Below are positions 1-9,022 of a stretch of 64,000 bases of DNA, one piece after another. Under the pieces are notes generated by a model. That model had not been told where the DNA came from, did no database searches, and saw only the letters and a program-made list of their open reading frames with translations. The position numbers and the translations under genes were made by a program. Numbering within the stretch: position 1 is the stretch's first letter; each line of letters opens with the position of its first letter. Source of the DNA: Pseudovibrio sp. Alg231-02 (lineage in GTDB: Bacteria; Pseudomonadota; Alphaproteobacteria; Rhizobiales; Stappiaceae); NCBI RefSeq assembly GCF_900143565.1, contig NZ_FREX01000001.1, forward strand, positions 1,131,068 to 1,195,067. The letters are read 5' to 3'.

Positions 1-954
1 TCCAACCGCATGCAAAGCGTTTATGCGCAGATCAACCGGATGGCGACATCCAGCGCACCAGCCTTCATTACCGGAGAATCAGGTACAGGCAAGGAACTGT
101 GTGCACAGGCACTGCATGCCAGATCGGCACGCAAAGGCGGGCCTTTTGTCGCAATCAACTGTGGAGCGATTCCGGCCAACTTGATGGAGTCCGAGATCTT
201 CGGTCATGCACGCGGTGCCTTTACCGGAGCAGATGAGGCCAGAGCTGGTGCAGCAGAGCTTGCCGATGGGGGAACTCTGTTCCTTGATGAGATCGGTGAA
301 ATGGAACTCTGCCTGCAGAGCAAGCTTTTGCGTTTCCTTCAGACTGGCTCCATTCAACGGGTTGGAGAGCATAAACCACGCTCGCTGGATCTGCGCGTTA
401 TCTGCGCAACCAACAGAGACCCGAAAACAGAGATCACTGCTGGTCGCTTCCGTGAGGACCTGTTCTATCGTCTCCACGTGCTGCCGATCCGACTACCCGC
501 TCTTCGGGAGCGCCGCGAAGACATACCGTCCCTCGCTCAAACATTCCTGAAGAAGTATACCGCAGAAGAAAATCGCAGATTTCAGCGTTTTTCGACCTAT
601 GCAGAAGCTCTTTTGTTGCAGCACAGCTGGCCGGGTAATGTGCGCGAACTGGAGAATGTCATTCGCCAGCTTGTGGTCATGAATGACGGTGATGAAGTCA
701 CTGAACTCATGCTCTCTCCTTTGCTGCGTGACCAGGCTGTTCCTGTTCTTTCCGAGATTGCCTTCAGCACAAGCGAACCGATGCCTTCCATGGGGCGGTC
801 AATCGAACCGCTATGGTTTCAGGAAAAGCAGATTATCGAGACCACGCTTGAAACTTTTGACGGCAACATTGCCCTTGCAGCTGCCGCCTTGGAAATCAGC
901 CCCTCGACTATCTACCGGAAGAAGCAATCCTGGGCTGAACGAGCTGGTGCCTGA
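1..954 (+). CDS. Sigma-54-dependent transcriptional activator, 5'-truncated by the window edge
   Basis: The reading frame is open from the first base, so the N-terminal part (probably a receiver or other sensor domain) lies outside the window. What is visible is a sigma-54 activator AAA+ domain: Walker A GESGTGKE, the sigma-54 contact loop GAFTGA, Walker B LFLDEIGE, and the R-finger region FREDLFYRLHV. A short linker leads to a C-terminal Fis-type helix-turn-helix (LEISPSTIYRKK). The protein would bind upstream enhancers and drive sigma-54 polymerase by ATP hydrolysis. The C-terminal helix resembles LuxO/NtrC-type response regulators, but the missing N-terminus prevents a specific assignment. 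No partner kinase is visible. Confidence 0.9.
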   Translation, partial: SNRMQSVYAQINRMATSSAPAFITGESGTGKELCAQALHARSARKGGPFVAINCGAIPANLMESEIFGHARGAFTGADEARAGAAELADGGTLFLDEIGEMELCLQSKLLRFLQTGSIQRVGEHKPRSLDLRVICATNRDPKTEITAGRFREDLFYRLHVLPIRLPALRERREDIPSLAQTFLKKYTAEENRRFQRFSTYAEALLLQHSWPGNVRELENVIRQLVVMNDGDEVTELMLSPLLRDQAVPVLSEIAFSTSEPMPSMGRSIEPLWFQEKQIIETTLETFDGNIALAAAALEISPSTIYRKKQSWAERAGA

Positions 955-1128
955 TCAATTGCGTGGTAATTGCTTAACCATCGCATGAGGAATGTCTTCG
1001 TGACGCATATCTAAGCTGCCTCAACAAATGGGGCAGTATTGTCTCCCTTAGATTTAAGAGCTATACCACCGCCAAGAATCAGGTGAGTGCCGCAGATATT
1101 GTGTTCTGCTGGCTCTAGGGGGCTAACA

Positions 1129-1704
1129 ATGCCATTTACAGTGAGAGGGATGTCAGCTTACGCAAAAGCTGCAGCCTGTTCTATTTTTGCGGTTGCTTTG
1201 TTGGGTAGCGCTGCATCTGCTGAAGACAAGAGTGCGCCGAGCGCTGGCTTTAAAGCTGCTCAGGACGCCTACACCATTGCCTGGCAGCAGCAGCCACTCG
1301 CTTTTACGGCAGCAAAATTCATCGCACTACCAGCTGAGAGTTATGGGGCTTACACACCCCTAGAGACGGCAGAGTTCCAGAGCGGTGATCCATTGACCGT
1401 TTATGCTGAGCCTGTTGGCTTCTCTTACAAAGAGATGGGCAGCACATATGCGATTGATCTGAGCGTTGATTTTGAACTGCGCAACACCACTGGTCAGGTG
1501 CTTGCTTCTCAGGACGGGTTTACCGCCTTGCACTCCGTAAGCTTCAACCAAATCCGCGAGTATCAGACGTCTTTGAGCTTCAACCTTAAAGGGCTGCAAG
1601 CTGGAGACTATGTGCTGAAGGTGCAGTTTAACGACGAGAACTCGGAAAAGTCCGGCAGCTTTGAGCTTCCGTTTTCCATGAAGGACGCGCCTCTTCAGAA
1701 TTAG
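1129..1704 (+). CDS. Exported hypothetical protein, beta-rich
   Basis: About 191 residues with a Sec signal peptide (hydrophobic stretch followed by an AASA-type cleavage site before EDK). The ATG at 1129 is chosen because a purine-rich AGGGGG lies 7 bases upstream; the frame stays open to a GTG at 1087 that lacks such a site, and a further ATG exists at 1150. The mature part is polar, with alternating hydrophobic residues typical of beta-strands and no cysteine, lipobox or enzyme motif. I do not recognise the family. A periplasmic location is inferred. A repeat and a strong terminator follow directly, so it is probably monocistronic. Confidence 0.7.
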   Translation: MPFTVRGMSAYAKAAACSIFAVALLGSAASAEDKSAPSAGFKAAQDAYTIAWQQQPLAFTAAKFIALPAESYGAYTPLETAEFQSGDPLTVYAEPVGFSYKEMGSTYAIDLSVDFELRNTTGQVLASQDGFTALHSVSFNQIREYQTSLSFNLKGLQAGDYVLKVQFNDENSEKSGSFELPFSMKDAPLQN

Positions 1705-1806
1705 AGCATGTTGCGTTCATATGCATTCACGCACCAAGCTCTAACTCTTTAATTTTGCGCGTATTCTTATCCAAAAACCGGAACCACTTTTCGGGAACAC
1801 GCTCTA
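1705..1806. repeat. Rhizobiales-type intergenic mosaic repeat (RIME-like)
   Basis: The block starts with AGAGCATG, right at the stop codon of the preceding gene, and ends with ACGCTCT. It contains the segment ACCGGAACCACTTTTCGGG near its end. The terminal AGAGC/GCTCT inverted arms and the ACCGG..CCACTTTTCGGG core are characteristic of dispersed palindromic elements in Rhizobiales genomes. I saw no second copy in this window. The family assignment is from memory. Confidence 0.6.
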
Positions 1807-1834
1807 AGACCTGAAAGCTTCCTGTTAAAGTTCA

Positions 1835-1870
1835 AAAGCTGGCTTTGATCTTAAAGCCGGCTTTTCTTTT
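1835..1870 (+). terminator. Intrinsic terminator of the exported protein gene
   Basis: AAAGCTGGCTTT and AAAGCCGGCTTT form a 12-bp stem with one G-U pair around the loop GATCTT, followed by TCTTTT. Confidence 0.8.
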
Positions 1871-2014
1871 GCGCTGATTCCGGAAATTCCCGTGCAGACA
1901 GCACAGACAGTCCATTGGTCTAGGGTGAGTTGAGACTGTACCCAAATTGCCCCCAATTTCTCGCAGTATTCCTATATTTCTTGCGCTACAGAATATTTTT
2001 TTACCGCTCTCTCC

Positions 2015-2043
2015 TTGACTATACCAGAGGGTGAAACTACATC
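2015..2043 (+). promoter_or_regulatory. Probable groESL promoter
   Basis: TTGACT at 2015-2020 is a good -35 hexamer and TACATC at 2038-2043 a plausible -10 at 17-bp spacing. The CIRCE operator starts 12 bases downstream, where HrcA would block initiation. The preceding C (CTTGAC) also fits an alphaproteobacterial heat-shock sigma -35. Confidence 0.55.
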
Positions 2044-2055
2044 ATTTCACGGTTG

Positions 2056-2082
2056 TTAGCACTCTGCCTTTGGGAGTGCTAA
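2056..2082. promoter_or_regulatory. CIRCE operator (HrcA binding site)
   Basis: TTAGCACTC, nine bases, GAGTGCTAA: an exact match to the CIRCE consensus, located about 100 bases before groES. In alphaproteobacteria this site binds the HrcA repressor and controls groESL in response to heat. Confidence 0.97.
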
Positions 2083-2184
2083 TCACTGTGGGCCCGCAAG
2101 GTTTCACCCACTCTCAAAGTTTTTAACCTTCGCGTCCGGGCGTTGCCTAAAAGGGGCGCTCGCGTATGAGAGGAAGAGCCAATT

Positions 2185-2472
2185 ATGAAGTTTCGTCCGC
2201 TACACGACCGTGTTGTCGTTCGCCGCATTGAGTCTGAAGAAAAAACAGCTGGTGGCATCATCATTCCTGACACTGCAAAAGAAAAGCCACAGGAAGGCGA
2301 AGTTATCGCTGTTGGCGCTGGCGCACGTAAGGACAACGGTGAGCTGATCGCTATCGACGTTAAAGCTGGTGACCGCGTTCTGTTCGGCAAATGGTCCGGT
2401 ACTGAAGTTAAGATCGACGGTGAAGACCTGCTGATCATGAAGGAATCCGACATCATGGGTATCCTGGCTTAA
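2185..2472 (+). CDS. groES: Co-chaperonin GroES
   Basis: The 95 residues match the 10-kDa chaperonin family along their whole length: [11 protein letters not shown] at the N-terminus, the mobile-loop region with TAGGIIIPD, and [11 protein letters not shown] near the C-terminus. GroES caps the GroEL ring and closes the folding chamber. An AGGAAGAG ribosome site precedes the ATG. It is the first gene of the bicistronic groESL operon, 65 bases before groEL, under a CIRCE operator. Codon use is strongly biased, as expected for an abundant protein. Confidence 0.98.
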   Translation: MKFRPLHDRVVVRRIESEEKTAGGIIIPDTAKEKPQEGEVIAVGAGARKDNGELIAIDVKAGDRVLFGKWSGTEVKIDGEDLLIMKESDIMGILA

Positions 2473-2528
2473 TTCCAGGCCATTGTTGAGACCCTACGAT
2501 CCCTTCTGTTATTCAAGAATTTAAGTGA

Positions 2529-4190
<1,662 letters not shown>

Positions 4191-4218
4191 GCCAAGCCAA
4201 CCAACGCTTAAACGAATT

Positions 4219-4246
4219 AGGGCATCCTTCGGGGTGCCCTTTTTTG
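4219..4246 (+). terminator. groESL intrinsic terminator
   Basis: AGGGCATCC, loop TTCG, GGGTGCCCT, then TTTTT. A nine-base stem with a stable tetraloop and a T-run, 29 bases after the groEL stop codon. Confidence 0.92.
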
Positions 4247-4284
4247 CATTGTCACAAACAGCTTCAGCTAGGAAAAAACAACTC

Positions 4285-4731
4285 ATGAGTGAACTAAAAC
4301 AAAAACATCATGATATTTGGCAAGCAGTCAAAGACCAGATGTCTGACACTAAACTGCCGATTAAACTGAGAAATAATGTTCCTGACGGAAGTTACTACGA
4401 CATCAAATTTGGCATCCCGAACGCCTATCTGAGTCTCCATTACCTGGATGAAGAAAACTGCGCGAAAGTTATGATCAACTTTCGGAATGAGCCCGGCGAG
4501 GCCTACTTCAAAGAACTGCTACGCCAAAAAGAACATGTAGAGACAGAGATCGGTGCGTCACTTGATTGGGATCCTGCTGAACATGCCCGATATTGCAGCA
4601 TCGTGTTATGGAAGAGAGATGTTGATCTTGGCACCAACACAACAATGCCAGAGCTTGCAGACTGGTATGTAACCTGGCTCGGAAACTTCCACATGGCACT
4701 CTTCCCGCTGCTCTCTGCCATTCCCAAATAG
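4285..4731 (+). CDS. DUF4268-like protein
   Basis: The 148-residue protein starts at the ATG at 4285, downstream of the groEL terminator; the longer frame reading back into groEL is an artefact. The pattern W..V..., YDIKFGIPNAYLSLHYL, a central FKELLRQKEHVETEIG segment followed by DWDP, then W..W at the C-terminus resembles the DUF4268 module. That module is found alone or fused to nuclease-like proteins and has no established biochemical role. It has no signal peptide or membrane segment, so it is probably cytoplasmic. It has its own terminator, so it is a single-gene unit. Confidence 0.75.
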   Translation: MSELKQKHHDIWQAVKDQMSDTKLPIKLRNNVPDGSYYDIKFGIPNAYLSLHYLDEENCAKVMINFRNEPGEAYFKELLRQKEHVETEIGASLDWDPAEHARYCSIVLWKRDVDLGTNTTMPELADWYVTWLGNFHMALFPLLSAIPK

Positions 4732-4744
4732 CAATCGAAATGAA

Positions 4745-4773
4745 AGCACCTGAAATGGTGCTCTTATTTTTGC
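4745..4773 (+). terminator. Intrinsic terminator
   Basis: AGCACC, loop TGAAAT, GGTGCT, followed by CTTATTTTT. Confidence 0.75.
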
Positions 4774-4854
4774 ATTACGCTTCAACTTGTTCGAGTCTTA
4801 AACACTCACCCTGATCTACCAATCTGCTTTGGCTGATAATTGGAGGAATTTCCT

Positions 4855-5517
4855 ATGAAAAATCGTGTGGCGATGGTCTTTGGTGCAACTGGGCTGATTG
4901 GTTCTGAGGTGGTTCGGCTGCTGCTTGCCAGTGAGGCGTATGACGAGGTTCATGCAGTTGTGCGCAAAGATCCAGAGATTGAAGATGATAAGCTTCGTTT
5001 GCATCTGACCGATTTCAGCGATCTTTCCAGCCTTCAACTGCCAATGAACGTGACGGATGTGTTCTGCTGTCTGGGGACCACGCTGAAGAAAGCTGGCTCA
5101 AAAGAAGCGTTTTACGCGATTGACTTCCAGCTTGCCTACGACCTTACGCGGTTGGCGCGTGAAGCTGGTGCTGAGCAGTTTCTCATGGTTTCTTCGATTG
5201 GTGCAGCAGTGGGCAGTTCCAACTCCTATCTGAAGGTCAAAGGGGAACTTGAAGAGGCAGTTCGCACGCTCGCTTTCCCTTCAACAAAAGTGTTCAGGCC
5301 CTCTTTGTTGCTGGGTGAGCGTCAGGAGCAACGCTTTGCTGAGGGGCTTGCCGCGTCGGTGCTGCCACATCTTTCGTTTCTCTTTAAAGGCCCTTTGCGC
5401 AAATATCGTCCAATTGAGGGGGCTGCAGTTGCACGCGCACTTGTTGCCGCTGCGCTTGAAGGCGGGAATGGCTTCAGCATTCTGCAAGGCGACGAGATTG
5501 CCGCAAAGGCTGGCTGA
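4855..5517 (+). CDS. NAD(P)-binding Rossmann oxidoreductase, HTATIP2-like
   Basis: About 220 residues with the dinucleotide-binding motif VFGATGLIGSEVV at the N-terminus, an FCCLGTT strand, the FLMVSSIGA strand with the catalytic-region serine, and a YLKVKGELEE segment where an atypical short-chain dehydrogenase carries its Tyr/Lys pair. This is the organisation of the HTATIP2/CC3-like and NmrA-like group. The substrate is unknown. ATG 4855 is preceded by TGGAGGAA at ideal spacing, which decides the start over the TTG at 4840. It is followed by a long non-coding stretch. Confidence 0.85.
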   Translation: MKNRVAMVFGATGLIGSEVVRLLLASEAYDEVHAVVRKDPEIEDDKLRLHLTDFSDLSSLQLPMNVTDVFCCLGTTLKKAGSKEAFYAIDFQLAYDLTRLAREAGAEQFLMVSSIGAAVGSSNSYLKVKGELEEAVRTLAFPSTKVFRPSLLLGERQEQRFAEGLAASVLPHLSFLFKGPLRKYRPIEGAAVARALVAAALEGGNGFSILQGDEIAAKAG

Positions 5518-5559
5518 GAAAAATCTTATCCCCTCGCCCAAATCACCCGTCATACTAAT

Positions 5560-5990
5560 CCTATGTCCACGTACACGGGCAGCTGGCGGAGCGACCGTCA
5601 GTGTGGCGTGGGCTGGGCGGGGCTACCGGGAGACATAACGCATCCTCCGGCGGGTCCGTTGAAACACCCCTTGAAAGTCTTTAGTGCAGGGACCAAGCGG
5701 AAGCTGGTCACCCGATAGGCGTCTACACTGGCAGCTGCAGCTGTCAGGGACAAGTCAAACTGTCCTTTACAGCAACTGCCCAAAGAGGTGAGTTTCGAAG
5801 CAAAGCCTTGTGTTTTGTGAGGCCTCACGTTGATGGGTAGGCACCTGCTCCCAATGCCTTTCGGTGGAGACCTTGTTTCATACAAAAACGCCCGGGCAAG
5901 GCGACAGCCAATGCCGAAGAAACTAACTTACATACAATGCGCAGGTATTGCCTGCTCGCCTTGCCCCTCCCGTTTCTCGGGATTTTAGCT
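5560..5990 (+). ncRNA. Candidate structured non-coding RNA, family unassigned
   Basis: No convincing protein frame covers 5518-6036, which is richer in G+C than the flanking genes. The plus strand can form many consecutive helices: a GACC-A-AGC hairpin closed by a GGAA (GNRA-type) tetraloop near 5690-5710; an eight-pair CTGGCAGC/GCTGTCAG hairpin with loop TGCA; a GGACA/TGTCC hairpin right after; an 11-pair long-range helix GGGCAAGGCGA (5894-5904) with TCGCCTTGCCC (5956-5966); a GCAGG/CCTGC hairpin inside it; and finally CCCG-TTTCT-CGGG plus ATTTT as a terminator at about 5969-5987. I compared it by eye with RNase P, tmRNA, 6S and SRP RNA hallmarks and none matched convincingly. The 5' end is a guess. 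Confidence 0.45.
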
Positions 5991-6036
5991 TCACCACTGC
6001 ATGAGAAGTCATGCGGTGCTTTTGGTGCTTGTGGTT

Positions 6037-7431
6037 TTACTCGCCAGCAACTGGTCTCTCAGCTGTCTTGCTGTCCCCTTTGTGGAACAGCTCATAGATA
6101 TCCTCCAGAGAGACACCTTTGGTCTCTGGTGCGCGGCGGATGGCGTAGACGGTTCCGATGCAACAGCATATGGCGAAGAATAGGAAGATCTCGGTGATCG
6201 TGAAGAGCTGGTTCAATTTGGGGAAACCGAACACAACGAGGAATGTGAAGACCCAGTTGACGGTTACCGCTACGACCATGCCTTTGGCCCTCAGGTAATT
6301 GGGGAACACCTCTGACATGTAGACCCATGGTAGTGGCCCCATGGAGAGGGAATAGGAGATCACGTAGAGGCAAAGACCTGAGACGGACAGAGCCGTGCCA
6401 ATCCCGTCCCCCATGAGGAAACCTCCCACAATCAGGAACTGAGAGAGTGCGCAGGCTGGCAATCCGTAGACCATCAGAGGCCTGCGGCCAACGCGGTCAA
6501 TAAGGAGCAAACTGGCAGCTGCGGCGAGAGCGAGGGCTGCACCAAGACCGACTGTTGCAGACAAGCGGCTTGCCTCCTCAGAGAAGCCCAGATCACCGAA
6601 AAGCTCCGGTGCGTAGAGGATGACCGCATTGATGCCGCTAAGCTGTTGAAACAGGAAGGTGAAGACGCAGAAACTGGTGATAGGCCGGTTTCGTGGATTG
6701 ATGAGGTCCAGCCAGCCTCCCTTTTGGTCTGCGACTTCGGCGAGGTCTTGTTCAATCCGCTTCACATTGCCTTTGACCCACGCCTCAGATCGGGTTGGTT
6801 CGATCTTTTCAAAGACGGCTTCAGCCTCTGCTGAGCGCTTTGCCATAACGAGCCAGCGCGGGCTTTCGGGGGCACTCCAGATTCCAAAGAGCAGAAACGC
6901 TGCAGGGATCGCGGAAAGGAGGAACATGAACTGCCAACGATTGATAGCTTCTGCGCTGTAGCCGAGATCAAGCGTGATCAGATTGGAGAGGTAGCCAATC
7001 AAGACACCAAAGGAGATCATGAACTGAAACGCGCCAAGCATACGGCCTCTGATCTTGCGCGGTGCAATTTCGGAGACATATTGGGGGCCAGCCATTGAGG
7101 ACAAGCCAATCCCCATTCCAATGAGAGAACGGGCGAATGTGAGAATGAAAAGGTCTTGTGCCACACTGGATAAGACAGCTCCGGTGATAAAGAACAGAGC
7201 TGCGATGATGACCGTTGATCGTCTGCCAAATCTATCACTGAGATAGGCGCTCAGGTAGGCTCCGATCAAACCGCCGATGGACAAGGATGCGACCAGAAGC
7301 CCTCCCCAATACGCAGAGAATTCAAACTCTGCTTTGATGGGCTCATAAGCGCCGGCGATGACGCCTTCGTTGTAGCCATAGAGCAAACCACAGAGTACGG
7401 CGATACATGCCAGGAGGATAATCATGCGCAT
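6037..7431 (-). CDS. MFS sugar porter (XylE/GalP type)
   Basis: The 464-residue, 12-helix transporter carries the sugar-porter signatures: SDRFGRRS between helices 2 and 3, PESPRWL after helix 6, QQLSGINAV in helix 7, IDRVGRRP between helices 8 and 9, PWVYMSEVFP in helix 10 and PETKG after helix 12. It should import a monosaccharide with protons across the inner membrane. No sugar-catabolic gene adjoins it, so the substrate cannot be named. The gene stands alone, convergent with the candidate RNA upstream of it in coordinates. Confidence 0.92.
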   Translation of the reverse strand: MRMIILLACIAVLCGLLYGYNEGVIAGAYEPIKAEFEFSAYWGGLLVASLSIGGLIGAYLSAYLSDRFGRRSTVIIAALFFITGAVLSSVAQDLFILTFARSLIGMGIGLSSMAGPQYVSEIAPRKIRGRMLGAFQFMISFGVLIGYLSNLITLDLGYSAEAINRWQFMFLLSAIPAAFLLFGIWSAPESPRWLVMAKRSAEAEAVFEKIEPTRSEAWVKGNVKRIEQDLAEVADQKGGWLDLINPRNRPITSFCVFTFLFQQLSGINAVILYAPELFGDLGFSEEASRLSATVGLGAALALAAAASLLLIDRVGRRPLMVYGLPACALSQFLIVGGFLMGDGIGTALSVSGLCLYVISYSLSMGPLPWVYMSEVFPNYLRAKGMVVAVTVNWVFTFLVVFGFPKLNQLFTITEIFLFFAICCCIGTVYAIRRAPETKGVSLEDIYELFHKGDSKTAERPVAGE

Positions 7432-7721
7432 TCCCTTTTAAGACCAAGGGAAAGTATAGGCGGAGGTCTCTAACCATCCGGAGGACACACAGCCCTGAAT
7501 TGAGCTGTTTTTCGCAAGACCCCAATAACGTTTGATCATATGCAAGAAAGAAAACCTAGATCGTTTCAGTGTCGCTATGATGATCCAGCGGCTTAAAACC
7601 GCACCTGTTAGAAATTATAGCATTGAGCTTTTCGCGGCCTTTGCCTTCAATTAAGCTTCCCGTCGCATGATCAGCGCAAGGCCTTCCCAAGCGCTTCAAC
7701 CTTTGGCAACCAGGACTTACC

Positions 7722-8189
7722 ATGATTGTTCTTCAGGATTTCCCCGCTGCTCGTTTTGATGAGTTTCAGATCATTTCCGTCTCTGAATACGCTCAGGACC
7801 TGATGGATAATCGCAGAATGGAGGAACAGGCCGCACTGAAGAAAGCCGAGGAAGGCTTGTCAAAGGCCTTTCCAGAGGGAAAAAGCAACAAACACAATAA
7901 GCTGCTGAGCATCGTCAACAAGACGAAGGCTGGCGAAGTGGAAGTTGGTTTTCTCTGGTACTCCCTTCAGGATGATGCATCTGCCTTCATCATGGATTTT
8001 CTGGTCTACTCAGAACACCGTGGCAAGGGGTATGCCTCCAAAGCTCTTGAGGCGTTGAAGGCGATATTCAAGAAAGACGGTCTGACACGTATTGGACTGC
8101 GTGTTGCCCCCGACAATCACGGCGCCATACGCACCTATTACAAGGCTGGTTTTAACGTGACCGGTTGGAATATGTCCTGCGAGGTTTGA
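7722..8189 (+). CDS. GNAT-family N-acetyltransferase
   Basis: The 155-residue protein has a C-terminal GNAT core: strand AFIMDFLVY, the acetyl-CoA pyrophosphate loop HRGKGYASKAL (Q/RxxGxG/A type), the LRVAPDN strand and the TYYKAGF segment. The N-terminal third is helical and lysine-rich. Transfer of an acetyl group from acetyl-CoA to an amine is the family reaction; the substrate is unknown. There is no clear operon partner, although exported msrA follows 118 bases later on the same strand. Confidence 0.88.
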   Translation: MIVLQDFPAARFDEFQIISVSEYAQDLMDNRRMEEQAALKKAEEGLSKAFPEGKSNKHNKLLSIVNKTKAGEVEVGFLWYSLQDDASAFIMDFLVYSEHRGKGYASKALEALKAIFKKDGLTRIGLRVAPDNHGAIRTYYKAGFNVTGWNMSCEV

Positions 8190-8307
8190 GACGCGAACCA
8201 TGCTCTCGCTGATTGACGTTTTGTTGAAGTGACTTCATTTCCGTTGTGGGCTGGTGGCTGCTAGGGTTTTGGAAATTCCAATGCATGACCTGATTTAAGG
8301 ATCTGAG

Positions 8308-8937
8308 ATGATTGCACGCAAAGCTGCAAAAGCCCTTGCCGTTCTTCCTTTGCTTTATGCTGTGAGCCAGCCTGCGCAAGCTGCTGAGACCGAAACCGCA
8401 ATTTTTGCTGGTGGTTGCTTCTGGTGTATCGAGTCCGACTTTGACAAGATCGAGGGCGTTCTTGAGACCACATCTGGTTACACGGGTGGCCGCAGTGCAA
8501 ACCCGACCTACAAGCAGGTTTCTGCTGGTGGCACAGGTCACATTGAAGCGTTGGAAGTGAAGTTTGATCCGGCCAAGGTGTCTTATGAAGAGCTGCTGAC
8601 AGCCTTCTGGCATTCCGTTGATCCAACTGATGCTGGTGGTCAGTTTTGTGATCGTGGTGAGAGCTATCAGACAACCATCTTTGCAACTTCCCCCGCGCAG
8701 CTGAAGGCTGCAAAGGCCTCCAAGAAAGCGCTTGGAAAGTCAGGTGAGGTTAACCGCCCGATTGTAACACCGATCCGCACTGCAGCTCCGTTCTATGACG
8801 CTGAAGATTATCATCAGAACTACTATGAGAAGAACCCGATCCGCTACAAGTTCTACCGCTATCGCTGTGGTCGTGATCAGCGCGTCAAGCAGGTCTGGGG
8901 TCCAAATGCTTACAAAGGTATCCCCGGCGAGCACTAA
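8308..8937 (+). CDS. msrA: Peptide-methionine (S)-S-oxide reductase MsrA, exported form
   Basis: The 209-residue MsrA carries the catalytic motif GGCFWCIE with the nucleophilic Cys at about residue 37. It also has GYTGG, HIEALEV, TDAGGQFCDRG and the late AEDYHQNY segment. The first 25 residues are a signal peptide ending in AQA, so the enzyme should act in the periplasm, repairing oxidised methionine in exported proteins. A cytoplasmic MsrA would lack this peptide. No msrB is adjacent. It is followed by a strong terminator. The family is certain; the location is inferred from the leader. Confidence 0.95.
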   Translation: MIARKAAKALAVLPLLYAVSQPAQAAETETAIFAGGCFWCIESDFDKIEGVLETTSGYTGGRSANPTYKQVSAGGTGHIEALEVKFDPAKVSYEELLTAFWHSVDPTDAGGQFCDRGESYQTTIFATSPAQLKAAKASKKALGKSGEVNRPIVTPIRTAAPFYDAEDYHQNYYEKNPIRYKFYRYRCGRDQRVKQVWGPNAYKGIPGEH

Positions 8938-8960
8938 GGGCTTAGTATAGAACTTAAGAA

Positions 8961-8992
8961 GACCAGAGGCACTGCTCTGGTCTTTTGCTTTT
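8961..8992 (+). terminator. msrA intrinsic terminator
   Basis: GACCAGAG, loop GCACTG, CTCTGGTC, then TTTTGCTTTT: an eight-pair stem with two T-runs. Confidence 0.9.
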
Positions 8993-9022
8993 AGGTGTGT
9001 TGTCGCATGTCAGAGGAGATCC

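Noticed and set aside
5598-5885. Minus-strand 95-codon frame in the candidate RNA region
   Set aside because: No ribosome site, odd composition, and it stops within a hairpin-rich region; better explained as non-coding.
5560-5990. RNase P, tmRNA, SRP or 6S RNA identity for the structured region
   Set aside because: I looked for GAGGAAAGTCC, the tRNA-like T-loop and tag codons, the SRP GGAAG..GCAGC motif and a convincing 6S bubble; none was found on either strand.
6001-6183. Short plus-strand frames at 5937-6197
   Set aside because: They overlap the end of the sugar porter gene and the terminator of the candidate RNA and show no coding features.
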